A stretch of 64,000 nucleotides of DNA from CAYSAQ01 sp964429235 (GCA_964429235.1 CAYSAQ010000003.1:113668-177667), one strand, 5' to 3'; positions 45,681 through 53,750 are shown, counted from the first letter of the stretch. A program made the numbers and translations. Notes: a model not told the origin generated them from the sequence alone.

Positions 45681-47078
45681 TTAGAATACCTTGTCTATAA
45701 GCGCTTGAGCTTCTTTCATGGTTTTTGCTTCAGCAAAATATCGTAGAATTGGCTCTGTATTTGAAGCTCTTACATGAATCCATGAATTTTCAAATATTAC
45801 CTTGATTCCGTCTTGTTTATCCATTGTTTCACCAGCAAAAGCTGTCTCAACTTCTTGTAATACCTTTGAGACTTCTTCCCCAGTAGAAACACGTTTACTT
45901 GTTTTTACAACTTCATATTTTGGAACAGTTGCCACTATTTCTGATACCGTCATTTTCTTTGCAGCAAGGTATTCAAGCATATAGGCTATTCCTGCATAAG
46001 AGTCTCTTCCAAGTCCTATCTCAGGGATAATTACCCCGCCGTTACCTTCTCCACCAACAATAGCATCTTTTTGAAGTAGTACCTTTGATACATTTACTTC
46101 TCCAATTTTTGTTTTAGTTACAAGTGCACCATATTCTTTTGCCACATCATCAAAAGCCATAGATGTTGAAAGGTTAGTCGCAACAATCTTTCCTTTTGGA
46201 TTAGGATGCCTATCAAGGATATATTTCATAACTAGTACAAGTGTATAATCTTCGCCAATAGCTTCACCTTTTTCATTAACTATTGCTAGCCTGTCAGCAT
46301 CTGCATCTTGTGCAAATCCAATATCAGCCTTGTGTTCTAATACTTTTTCTTTCAGAAGACCAATGTTTTTAGGAAGTGGTTCTGGGTTTCTTGTAAACTT
46401 TCCATCAGGAGAGCTGTTGATGTTTATAAAATCTATGCCTAATTTTTTGAAAAGTATAGGGTTGCCTACTGCGCCAGATCCATTACAGCTATCAACTACT
46501 ACTTTGAGGTTTGATTTACGTATAAGATCAACATCAACGTGGGCTAGTACATGGTCGATATGTTCTTCTCCTGCTGAAAGGTGAGTAGATATATTCCCAA
46601 GTTTAGTTACATCTGCGTAGCTAATTGTTTTTGTGTTAACAAATTGTTCATTAGTAATGCTTGTTTTTATATTACTATCATAATTATCATAGGCATCAAA
46701 TATTCTATGCATCTCTTCTTCATCAAAGAAAATGCCTCTTTTTGAGATAAACTTTAAGCCATTCCATTGTATAGGATTGTGAGAAGCTGTAATCATTATG
46801 CCGCCAGCTGCTTTAAGCTTTGTTACCATGACTTGTGTTGTTGGTGTTGCTACAACGCCAATATCAATTATGTCACAGCCAGTTGCAGACAATCCTGCAA
46901 TAACTGCAGATTTGAAAGCTAGAGTGCTCAGTCTCGTGTCGGTTCCTAATACTACTTTTCCTTTGTTCATCATAGAACCAAAGATTTCAGCAAATTTAAG
47001 CGCAGTCATAGGTAGAAGCGAAGAGTTTGATTCTCCACGTATACCCGCAACGGTTATTTTTAGTGAGGTATTTGTCAT
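45681..47078 (-). CDS. glmM: Phosphohexomutase, probable phosphoglucosamine mutase
   Basis: A 465-residue alpha-D-phosphohexomutase with all four sites: N-terminal GIRG, the phosphoserine loop TASHNP, the metal loop DADADRLAIV and the sugar loop GGEGNGGVIIP, plus the phosphate-binding RASNTEPILRYFAEA at the end. The GGEGNGG loop and the VAGIRG start resemble the archaeal GlmM/ManB group more than classical bacterial GlmM, which has a different sugar loop and GTDGIRG. The probable role is glucosamine-6-P to glucosamine-1-P for cell-wall UDP-GlcNAc; phosphomannomutase or phosphoglucomutase activity is possible. It is coupled to rnfG by a 2-base gap. Confidence 0.85.
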   Translation of the reverse strand: MTNTSLKITVAGIRGESNSSLLPMTALKFAEIFGSMMNKGKVVLGTDTRLSTLAFKSAVIAGLSATGCDIIDIGVVATPTTQVMVTKLKAAGGIMITASHNPIQWNGLKFISKRGIFFDEEEMHRIFDAYDNYDSNIKTSITNEQFVNTKTISYADVTKLGNISTHLSAGEEHIDHVLAHVDVDLIRKSNLKVVVDSCNGSGAVGNPILFKKLGIDFININSSPDGKFTRNPEPLPKNIGLLKEKVLEHKADIGFAQDADADRLAIVNEKGEAIGEDYTLVLVMKYILDRHPNPKGKIVATNLSTSMAFDDVAKEYGALVTKTKIGEVNVSKVLLQKDAIVGGEGNGGVIIPEIGLGRDSYAGIAYMLEYLAAKKMTVSEIVATVPKYEVVKTSKRVSTGEEVSKVLQEVETAFAGETMDKQDGIKVIFENSWIHVRASNTEPILRYFAEAKTMKEAQALIDKVF

Positions 47079-47080
47079 AA

Positions 47081-47602
47081 TTAGTCCTTTACTAAAGTTA
47101 TTTGGTTATATTTTTGAATAGCAGTTCTTATTCCATCAGCTACAGCTTGGCTAGTTATGGTGGAACCAGTTATTGCTTTTATGTCTTTTTTAGCTTTGAA
47201 GCTATCTTCGATAGATTTAGCAACGAATTGTTGTTGGAATGAGCTTTCTTCGGCTTTTGCTCCAAGTCCTGGGGTTTCGGTATGTTTAAGTATAAATATT
47301 CCAGTTACTGCTCTATTAGAAATGCCGACAAGCATGTCTATTGCACCACCATATCCTACCGGATCAACCTTGAATATATAACCACAAAGTTCGCCTGTTT
47401 TACTAATTGCCTTGAACATTCCTTTTTCTGTTTCAGAAAAATTTATTGCTTTTGGCATAACTTTTGTTAATGCGGATTGTTGTGCTTTTTGTTCTTGGGC
47501 TCTGATTAATGGTAAGGTTATGTTATTCATATGAAATAAAATTGTGCCACAAGTAAAGGTTATTAATGTTAAATAGCCAGCTAAAAATAATTGTTTTTTC
47601 AT
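47081..47602 (-). CDS. rnfG: Rnf complex subunit RnfG (FMN-binding)
   Basis: RnfG is a periplasm-facing subunit of the Rnf complex, which couples ferredoxin:NAD+ electron transfer to Na+ or H+ transport. The 173-residue protein has one N-terminal membrane helix (about 7-25) and an FMN-binding domain with the flavinylation motif TGSTITSQAVADGI, the Thr carrying covalent FMN; the usual Ala of the motif is Ser here. GLGAKAEESSFQQQF is also typical. It overlaps rnfD by 4 bases. No ApbE flavin transferase gene is in the window. Confidence 0.93.
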   Translation of the reverse strand: MKKQLFLAGYLTLITFTCGTILFHMNNITLPLIRAQEQKAQQSALTKVMPKAINFSETEKGMFKAISKTGELCGYIFKVDPVGYGGAIDMLVGISNRAVTGIFILKHTETPGLGAKAEESSFQQQFVAKSIEDSFKAKKDIKAITGSTITSQAVADGIRTAIQKYNQITLVKD

Positions 47603-48537
47603 TTTTTTATTTCATACCTTTTGTTATATAGTTTTAAGTGAATAATTGTTCCTAACTTGTCTAACATAGGAACGGTCATATTCATAATCATTATAGTGAA
47701 GGCAACTCCTTCAGGCATATTGCTAAAAGATCTAATGCACATAACTATTAATCCAGCTCCAATACCAAAAATAATTCGTCCATGTTTTGTCATTGGAGAT
47801 GTCACATAATCTGTAAGCATAAAAAATGCTCCAAGCATAACACCACCACTAAGTAGCTGAAACATCGGATCAGTATTTAGTAACAATGAGAACAGTACAA
47901 TAGTTCCCAAGAAGCTAACTGGAATTCTCCAATCTATTATTTTTTTATATAACAACCAAATTGCACCAATAATAAGGGCAAGTGCAGAAGTCTCACCGAT
48001 ACATCCAGGCATATTACCTAGTAACATTTGATAGTTGCTAGCAATAAACGGTGTTTCTTTTGCTAGTGCGGTAGCTGTTGTAATTGCAGAAGTATTGAAC
48101 CAAGTTGATGGCATTATCCATGTTGTCATTGCTACAGGGTAAGCAACAGCTAAAAAACATCTAGCTACGGCAGCTGGGTTGAAAATATTTTGGCCTAGCC
48201 CACCAAAGGTGTGTTTAGTAATACCAATTGCTACTAGATTTCCTACAAATACCATCCAGATTGGTAATGATGGAGGTATTATTAAGGCTACTAATAATCC
48301 GGTTAGTGCTGCTGATCCGTCATGGATTGTTGTTTTCTCTTTTTTAAACTTATTAATTGCAAATTCTATTAATATAGCTGATGCCATTGATGAAACAATA
48401 ATATTTAATGCTTGTATGCCGAAAAAGTATACTCCAGCAAATGCTGCAGGCAGTAATGCCAAAATAACGTTTAGCATTATACTTTTGGTTGATGTTTTTT
48501 CTTTAATATGTGGAGATGACGATACTACTATATTCAT
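47599..48537 (-). CDS. rnfD: Rnf complex subunit RnfD
   Basis: RnfD is an integral membrane subunit carrying covalent FMN. The 312-residue protein has about nine hydrophobic helices, HDGSAALTGLLVALIIPPSLP, the GGLGQNIFNPAAVARCFLA segment and a flavinylation-type TSAITTATALA. In the last the usual Gly-Ala before the Thr is Ala-Ile. The C-terminal SNMPEGVAFTIMIMNMTVP stretch is characteristic. It overlaps rnfC and rnfG by 4 bases each, so the genes are translationally coupled. Confidence 0.95.
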   Translation of the reverse strand: MNIVVSSSPHIKEKTSTKSIMLNVILALLPAAFAGVYFFGIQALNIIVSSMASAILIEFAINKFKKEKTTIHDGSAALTGLLVALIIPPSLPIWMVFVGNLVAIGITKHTFGGLGQNIFNPAAVARCFLAVAYPVAMTTWIMPSTWFNTSAITTATALAKETPFIASNYQMLLGNMPGCIGETSALALIIGAIWLLYKKIIDWRIPVSFLGTIVLFSLLLNTDPMFQLLSGGVMLGAFFMLTDYVTSPMTKHGRIIFGIGAGLIVMCIRSFSNMPEGVAFTIMIMNMTVPMLDKLGTIIHLKLYNKRYEIKK

Positions 48538-49775
48538 TTTTTACACTCGCAAGCGATCCTTTTTATTTTATTTTTTTGTGATCTAATTCTTTGTACAAGG
48601 TTAACACTAGCAGGACAATTATAAGAACAAAGACCACATTCCATACAGTCCATAGCCTGAAATCCCTTTTTTGCAGCAGCAATAGGAAGTAGACCAAGAG
48701 GGCAATTGTCTATACATGTGCCACATCTAATGCAGTCTGTTTCTTCTTTTGTATTGTTTGGTATTACAAGGATCCCGGAAGTCCCTTTAATTACAGGTAC
48801 CGATAGGTCATATTGAGCCATACCCATCATTGGTCCACCTGATATTATTTTATGTTCTTTATCATTTAAGTAATCTAAGCTAGGTAGTATATCTTCAAAC
48901 TTTGTGCCTATTCTAACTCTATAGTTGTAATGTTTTTCTAATAGTTCTCCACTGACTGTTACTATTCTATCTATCAAAGGCATACCTGTTGCAAATGATT
49001 TTCCTATTTGTGCGACAGTTGCGACATTTAGAACTACAACTCCTTGGTCTATCGGGAGTTTATGTATGTTTTTGCCTGTAATATTTTTGACAAGTACTTT
49101 TTCAGCACCTTGAGGATACATTGTTGGAAGTTTTTTTACTTCTACTTTAGAATGATGAAGACCGTATGTTTTAAGTGTCTTAATACATTCCATTTTATTG
49201 TCTTCAACCCCTACATATATTCTTTCAGGGTTAAGTATATGATCTATAACATCAATTCCAGCAAAGAAGGCTTTCGTATCTTCTATAAGCAGTCTATGGT
49301 CAGCTGTAAGATATGGTTCACATTCTGCTCCATTAATAATTATTTCTTGAACTGGTTTTCCTGGTGAAAGTTTTATATGAGTAGGAAAAGTTGCTCCACC
49401 TAATCCAACTATTCCAAATTCTTTTATTTTTGCTACAAGTTCTTCATTGGTTAAGTTTTTATAATCAGGAATTGGGGCTAATTTGATAGTTTTGTAGTTA
49501 TGATCATTCTCAATAACAACGGTGTCTGGTTTTGATCCATTTGTATGTATATGATCTATAACATCAATTACTTTTCCAGAGACACTAGCGTGTATATTTG
49601 TAGAACAATACCCAGTAGATTCAGCTATTAACTGTCCAACCTTTACAGTATCTCCTTTTTTAACAATAACTTTAGATGGTGATCCAATATGTTGACAGGC
49701 AGGTATATACAGCAAATCTGCTTCAGGTGCTGCTTCTATTTTTAGGTTTTCAGTTAGTAGTTTGTTATATTTCAT
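48534..49775 (-). CDS. rnfC: Rnf complex subunit RnfC
   Basis: RnfC is the peripheral NADH-dehydrogenase-like subunit with FMN/NADH-binding and SLBB folds and two [4Fe-4S] clusters. The 413-residue protein contains GLGGATFPTHIKL, NGAECEPYLTADHRLL, ISGGPMMGM and two cluster motifs, CIRCGTCIDNCP and CMECGLCSYNCP. It is close to the short RnfC of Clostridium and Thermotoga, without the Ala/Lys-rich tail of proteobacterial proteins. It overlaps rnfE upstream and rnfD downstream by 4 bases each. Confidence 0.96.
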   Translation of the reverse strand: MKYNKLLTENLKIEAAPEADLLYIPACQHIGSPSKVIVKKGDTVKVGQLIAESTGYCSTNIHASVSGKVIDVIDHIHTNGSKPDTVVIENDHNYKTIKLAPIPDYKNLTNEELVAKIKEFGIVGLGGATFPTHIKLSPGKPVQEIIINGAECEPYLTADHRLLIEDTKAFFAGIDVIDHILNPERIYVGVEDNKMECIKTLKTYGLHHSKVEVKKLPTMYPQGAEKVLVKNITGKNIHKLPIDQGVVVLNVATVAQIGKSFATGMPLIDRIVTVSGELLEKHYNYRVRIGTKFEDILPSLDYLNDKEHKIISGGPMMGMAQYDLSVPVIKGTSGILVIPNNTKEETDCIRCGTCIDNCPLGLLPIAAAKKGFQAMDCMECGLCSYNCPASVNLVQRIRSQKNKIKRIACECKK

Positions 49776-50344
49776 GATTTTTCTTCATTAAACTTATTCA
49801 TAATTGCCAAAATCATTCCCATAGCAAGAAAAGCTCCAGGAGGTAATATCATAATAAGCATTGGTTTGTAGCTAGATAATAGGGTTACATTAAAAATGGT
49901 TCCGTTACCTAGAATTTCTCTTACTATACCAATAAGTAGTAATCCAAAGATAAACCCAGCACCTTTTTCTAATGCATCAAAGATAGATGGCAGTAACTTG
50001 TTTGTAAATGCAAAACCTTCAGCTCGCCCAAGGATTATGCAGTTTACTACAATAAGTGGAATGTATATGCCTAACGATTTATTAATGGCTGGGAAATATC
50101 CAGCTAGTAACATTTGTATGATAGTAACAAATGTTGCAATTATTGTAATAAAAACAGGTATTCTTATTTCTTTTGGAATGCTTTTTCTGATAAGAGATAC
50201 AATGATATTGGATCCTAACAACACAAATAGTGTAGATAACCCCATGCCTAAAGCATTTATTGCGGAGGTTGTTACAGCAAGTGTTGGGCATAATCCAAGT
50301 AATAATACAAAGATAGGATTTTCTTTAATTAAGCTAAATTTCAT
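49772..50344 (-). CDS. rnfE: Rnf complex subunit RnfE
   Basis: RnfE (NqrD family) is a six-helix membrane subunit of the electron-transfer path. The 190-residue protein begins with KENPIFVLLLGLCPTLAVTT, a family signature with a Cys proposed to help bind a membrane FeS centre, and contains VNCIILGRAEGFAF. In the usual order rnfE follows rnfG and precedes rnfA and rnfB; here it is first, before rnfC, and its sister subunit rnfA and the ferredoxin-like rnfB are missing from the locus. RnfA and RnfE are homologous; the Asn-Pro start and GRAE match RnfE better. Confidence 0.92.
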   Translation of the reverse strand: MKFSLIKENPIFVLLLGLCPTLAVTTSAINALGMGLSTLFVLLGSNIIVSLIRKSIPKEIRIPVFITIIATFVTIIQMLLAGYFPAINKSLGIYIPLIVVNCIILGRAEGFAFTNKLLPSIFDALEKGAGFIFGLLLIGIVREILGNGTIFNVTLLSSYKPMLIMILPPGAFLAMGMILAIMNKFNEEKS

Positions 50345-50686
50345 TTACTTAGAAATCTCCGTTACCTCTAATTGACCGCTATATAGTGCGCCATCTAGTA
50401 ATTTTAAACTTTCACAACGAATATTTCCATATACTCGAGCAGCTTCATTAATAATAATTTTTTTTGTTGCTGTGATATTCCCCTTAACTGATCCAAATAT
50501 TTGAATGTTATCAGCAGTAAGGTTTGATGTTACATTGGCACCCTTCAAAACATATACATTTTTTGAAGTTTTTACTTCGCCAGAAACGTTTCCCTCAAGA
50601 TATATATTATCTGAGCTATTAATCTCTCCATCAAATGTGGCTTCTTTTTTTAAGTAAACAAGTTTTTTATTCTTTTTTATTAACAT
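50345..50686 (-). CDS. bacA: Bactofilin
   Basis: Bactofilins polymerise without nucleotide into membrane-associated filaments that guide cell shape, stalks or motility. The 113-residue protein is almost entirely a right-handed beta-helix: strands rich in Val/Ile with short turns (LEGNVSGEVKTSKNVYVLKG, IFGSVKGNITATKKIIIN, ARVYGNIRCESLKL), flanked by short unstructured ends, the N-terminal one basic. It ends immediately before the rnfE start and begins 6 bases after the aminotransferase-like gene, so all are in one transcript. Confidence 0.92.
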   Translation of the reverse strand: MLIKKNKKLVYLKKEATFDGEINSSDNIYLEGNVSGEVKTSKNVYVLKGANVTSNLTADNIQIFGSVKGNITATKKIIINEAARVYGNIRCESLKLLDGALYSGQLEVTEISK

Positions 50687-50692
50687 ATAAAT

Positions 50693-51982
50693 TTACAACC
50701 CTTTGGTGACATTTATTATACTATGTTTTGTTTTTTCTAACAAAAGGTTTAGCTCTGATTTTGTAATTGTTAGTGGAGGCGATAATATAATGGAATTATC
50801 AGTTTTTCCGAGTAATACACCATTTTTTAAAGCATCTTTAAATATTTTATATCCAACTTTTTTTTCAGTTGGATAAGGAGTTTTTGCCTCATCCTTGCAA
50901 AAAGTGATGCTAACAATGAGTCCTTCTTGTATGATTTTTGCTACATGAGTTAATTTTCGTATTTCTTTTAGTCCGGTTATTAAGTAGTAGATAGTTTCCT
51001 GAATTTTCTCAATGAATTGGTTTTCTGTAAGTAATTGTAAATTAGCAATAGCTGCTGCGCATGATAATGGGTTTGCTATATATGAATGGTATTTTGTATT
51101 GAATGATTTTGATGTTTCTTTTGTTTTGATTTTTTCTGATACTGCTATTGCTCCGATAGGCAGATAACCGCCTGATAAAGATTGGCCTAAACAAAGGATG
51201 TCTGGTATTACGCCTGCTTTCTCAAATGCAAACATTCCCCCAGTTCTGCCAAAAGCAGTCATTGTTTCGTCAAATATAAGAGGGATGTTTAGTTCGTTAC
51301 ATTTATCCCGTATATTTTTTAATATGGCCGGATGAGACTTTTTCACATCATTAAGTGACTGAATTAACGGCTCAATAATAACTCCTGCTAAATTCTTTTT
51401 ATGATTAATTATTTGCTTTGAAATATAGTCATTTAGTTCAATAACTTCTGTTGTTTGATCTATGTCATATTTGGTAATTTCCGGGTACGGTAAGTTAATT
51501 ATTTTAATTTTATTATTTATGCTTTGTAGTGTTTTTGTGTGTAGTTCATTGGAGAATACTAAAAAATTGTCCTTTTTAGTTGTTTCGATTGCTAGTCTTA
51601 AGCTTTGTTCAATCGTTGATAGTTCATTATCCGTATACATGATTTGTTGCAACTCTTTAGGCAAAATAGATAGTAATTGAGTGGTTAATTTAATTGCCGG
51701 AGAATGGGAAATATCAGAAAGAGTAGAATGAGATATCATATTTACCTGAGTAATTATGGCGTCATTAATAGTCTTGTTATTATGCCCATGTATATTTGTA
51801 TACATTGAGGATACAGCGTCTAAATATTTATTGCCCTGAGAGTCAATTAGATAGCAGCCGATTCCTTTATCAATAATTATTTCTGCTAATTCAGCTGGGT
51901 GATTAGCTGTGTTGATTATATTTTTATTAATATCTAGTGGTATATTATTTGCTGGAATTTCTTTATTGAAGAGGTTGAACAT
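50693..51982 (-). CDS. Class III aminotransferase-fold protein lacking the PLP lysine
   Basis: The 429-residue protein aligns by eye along its whole length with class III PLP aminotransferases such as BioA: YLDAVSSMYTNIHGH, the FDETMTAFGRTGG segment with the Asp that holds the PLP nitrogen, GVIPDILCLG and NPLSCAAA. Key cofactor residues are altered. The catalytic Lys of the LGK-x-L-x-GG motif is Gln267 (codon CAA, complement 51184-51182) in LGQSLSGG. The phosphate-binding Gly-Ser loop (usually D-S-G-S/T-x-A-x-E) is DNELSTIE (118-125), and the aromatic YHG that stacks on PLP is LHT. The reading frame is intact, so this looks like a maintained pseudoenzyme rather than a decayed gene. It heads the bactofilin/rnf operon. 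Confidence 0.85.
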   Translation of the reverse strand: MFNLFNKEIPANNIPLDINKNIINTANHPAELAEIIIDKGIGCYLIDSQGNKYLDAVSSMYTNIHGHNNKTINDAIITQVNMISHSTLSDISHSPAIKLTTQLLSILPKELQQIMYTDNELSTIEQSLRLAIETTKKDNFLVFSNELHTKTLQSINNKIKIINLPYPEITKYDIDQTTEVIELNDYISKQIINHKKNLAGVIIEPLIQSLNDVKKSHPAILKNIRDKCNELNIPLIFDETMTAFGRTGGMFAFEKAGVIPDILCLGQSLSGGYLPIGAIAVSEKIKTKETSKSFNTKYHSYIANPLSCAAAIANLQLLTENQFIEKIQETIYYLITGLKEIRKLTHVAKIIQEGLIVSITFCKDEAKTPYPTEKKVGYKIFKDALKNGVLLGKTDNSIILSPPLTITKSELNLLLEKTKHSIINVTKGL

Positions 51983-51989
51983 AATGTAA

Positions 51990-51995
51990 ATTATA
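51990..51995 (-). promoter_or_regulatory. -10 element abutting the aminotransferase-like gene
   Basis: On the minus strand TATAAT (51995-51990) ends 8 bases before the A of the ATG at 51982. Predicted transcription would start within a base or so of the ATG, and no Shine-Dalgarno sequence intervenes. This is the only clear promoter for the operon running through bacA and the rnf genes. Confidence 0.5.
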
Positions 51996-52039
51996 CACTA
52001 AAGACTTGTGACTGTACGTAGCATAGTATTTAGAAATGG

Positions 52040-52048
52040 TGATATAAT
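52040..52048 (+). promoter_or_regulatory. Extended -10 element abutting rfbC
   Basis: TGATATAAT (TGN plus TATAAT at 52043-52048) lies with its last base 7 before the A of the rfbC ATG (52055), the expected transcription start. No -35 of good match and no ribosome binding site are present. It is arranged back to back with the divergent aminotransferase promoter. Confidence 0.55.
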
Positions 52049-52054
52049 ATTGGA

Positions 52055-52597
52055 ATGAATTTTATAAAGTTAGCTATTCCAGAAGTTATTCTTATTGAGC
52101 CAAAAGTATTTGGTGATGAACGTGGTTATTTTTTAGAAACATATAGAAAAAATTTGTTTGTTGAAAATGGTATAGATGTAGAATTTGTTCAGGATAACTT
52201 TAGTTATTCAAAAAAAGGCATATTACGAGGTATACATTTTCAGTCAGCTCCTCATAATCAGGCTAAGCTTGTTAGAGTAGCCGAAGGTGAAGTGTTTGAT
52301 GTTGCAGTAGATCTAAGAAAAGACTCTCCAACTTTTGGGGAATGGGTGGGAGCTTATTTGTCTGAGAAGAATGGCCATATGCTTTATGTCCCTAATGGGT
52401 TTGGTCATGGGTTCTGTGTAGTTAGTGAAGTAGCTAGATTCGAATATAAATGTTCAGATTATTATGCCCCAGAATGTGATAACTCTATACGCTGGGATGA
52501 TCCTCAGATTGGCATAGAGTGGCCAATATCAGACCCAATTCTTTCAGATAAAGATAAAAATGCATCACTTTTGAGTGATACAGTTATTTCTATTTAA
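52055..52597 (+). CDS. rfbC: dTDP-4-dehydrorhamnose 3,5-epimerase
   Basis: RfbC/RmlC epimerises dTDP-4-keto-6-deoxyglucose at C3 and C5, the third step to dTDP-L-rhamnose for surface polysaccharide. The 180-residue cupin has the family motifs FGDERGYFLETY, VQDNFSYSKKGILRGIHFQ with the catalytic His, the substrate-binding VAEGEVFDVAVDLR, and VPNGFGHGFCV. The length is standard. The rmlA, rmlB and rmlD partners are not in the window. It overlaps the convergent downstream gene by 8 bases. Confidence 0.95.
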   Translation: MNFIKLAIPEVILIEPKVFGDERGYFLETYRKNLFVENGIDVEFVQDNFSYSKKGILRGIHFQSAPHNQAKLVRVAEGEVFDVAVDLRKDSPTFGEWVGAYLSEKNGHMLYVPNGFGHGFCVVSEVARFEYKCSDYYAPECDNSIRWDDPQIGIEWPISDPILSDKDKNASLLSDTVISI

Positions 52598-53243
52598 AAT
52601 TAGTTTTCGGTTCTTTTAATGATTCAACAGACGAGCTTATGTCTGTGATTGTAAAATATATTGTGGAATTATCATGAGAGAATGAGAGTTTTACATTCTG
52701 AAAACATGATAGATGTATTCCTTTAAACCCGGTTCTTTTTTCAGCTATGGTTGTTTTTTCTTGCAACAAAAGTTCTATTGTCCTAAGAATTTGATTCTTA
52801 TCATCTGATAAAGTTTTAATTACCCTACCTTGAGGTTCATTTAATTCCGTTACTGCTAGGGCAAGATCTTCTCCGTTAAATGTAATTACTCCAATGTTTA
52901 TCCCTTCCACATATGCGCTTCGGGAAATAACGTCTCCTCTAGAACCTGTATAAACATTATCAATTGGGTTAACTTTGTAGATTATTCTATATTTTCCCCC
53001 ATTCAGTGTTATATGATCATCTTCTCCTTCAAGTATATTTTTTATTCTATCCGTTGCGTCTTTGTAAAGTAGCAACTCTTCAATCGTTCTCCATGCATAA
53101 ACTTTTACTATAGTTTCCCCATCTCTATAAACTTCACTATCAATGCCTGATGCAATCCATTGAGTCTCTAGGGGGTATGGTTTGTTATTCTTGCCACGTG
53201 AGCTTGAATCAATTGTATGGGCAATTATTTTGTTTTTAATCAT
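52590..53243 (-). CDS. Uncharacterised protein with a possible compact kinase-like fold
   Basis: I do not recognise a family for this 217-residue protein. Residues 31-49 (ASGIDSEVYRDGETIVKVY) look like the glycine loop and beta-3 Lys (Lys47) of a protein-kinase or aminoglycoside-phosphotransferase N-lobe, followed by a helix that could supply the pairing Glu. Near the C-terminus QNVKLSF and FTITDISS could be remnants of the catalytic-loop Asn and the Asp of the DFG motif, but the usual H-G/R-D motif is absent (HLSCFQN). The protein is shorter than a typical kinase. The assignment is an inference from pattern only. It starts 63 bases downstream of rnhA on the same strand, with no ribosome binding site seen. 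Confidence 0.7.
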   Translation of the reverse strand: MIKNKIIAHTIDSSSRGKNNKPYPLETQWIASGIDSEVYRDGETIVKVYAWRTIEELLLYKDATDRIKNILEGEDDHITLNGGKYRIIYKVNPIDNVYTGSRGDVISRSAYVEGINIGVITFNGEDLALAVTELNEPQGRVIKTLSDDKNQILRTIELLLQEKTTIAEKRTGFKGIHLSCFQNVKLSFSHDNSTIYFTITDISSSVESLKEPKTNFK

Positions 53244-53306
53244 ATATATATATCGGCGGGCTACTTGTTTAGTTGCAGTTAGTTAGAGAAGGCGAGGGAG
53301 GTTAAA

Positions 53307-53741
53307 TTATCTAAAATCGTCTATTGCTGCAACAGCTAGTTCATCGCAACGATTGTTGTAAGGGTTGTCAGCGTGTCCTTTAACCCAATTCCAGCTTACA
53401 TCATGTCTATTGTTCTGTTCGTCTAGTGCTAGCCATACTTCTTTGTTTTTAACAGGTTTTTTTGATGCATTTTTCCAGCCTTTTTTCTTCCAACCAATAA
53501 TCCATTCACTAATTCCTTGAACAACATATTTGCTATCAGAGTAGATTGTTACTTTACATGTTTCCGTTAAACTTTTAAGAGCCTCTACTGCTCCTGTCAT
53601 CTCCATAATATTGTTAGTAGTAGCAGGAGATCCTCCACTTAATTCTATTTCATTTCCGTCGCATATTAGGATTGCTCCCCAGCCACCTGGACCTGGGTTC
53701 CCGCTGCATGCTCCATCTGTATAAATAGTAACTTCTTTCAT
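53307..53741 (-). CDS. rnhA: Ribonuclease HI
   Basis: RNase HI cleaves RNA in RNA-DNA hybrids, clearing primers and R-loops. The 144-residue protein has the catalytic Asp of YTDGACSGNPGPGGWG, the Glu of IMEMTGAVEAL, the Asp of YSDSKYVVQGI and the fourth acidic residue in GHADNPYNNRCDELA. The basic handle region (WKKKGWKNASKKPVKNKE) is present, as in E. coli RnhA. No ribosome binding site precedes the ATG; a -10 element does instead. Confidence 0.96.
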   Translation of the reverse strand: MKEVTIYTDGACSGNPGPGGWGAILICDGNEIELSGGSPATTNNIMEMTGAVEALKSLTETCKVTIYSDSKYVVQGISEWIIGWKKKGWKNASKKPVKNKEVWLALDEQNNRHDVSWNWVKGHADNPYNNRCDELAVAAIDDFR

Positions 53742-53750
53742 GATTGATAC

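Noticed and set aside
49896..50375. 159-codon plus-strand frame opposite rnfE
   Set aside because: It is a shadow of a clearly conserved membrane protein gene and has no ribosome binding site or family features.
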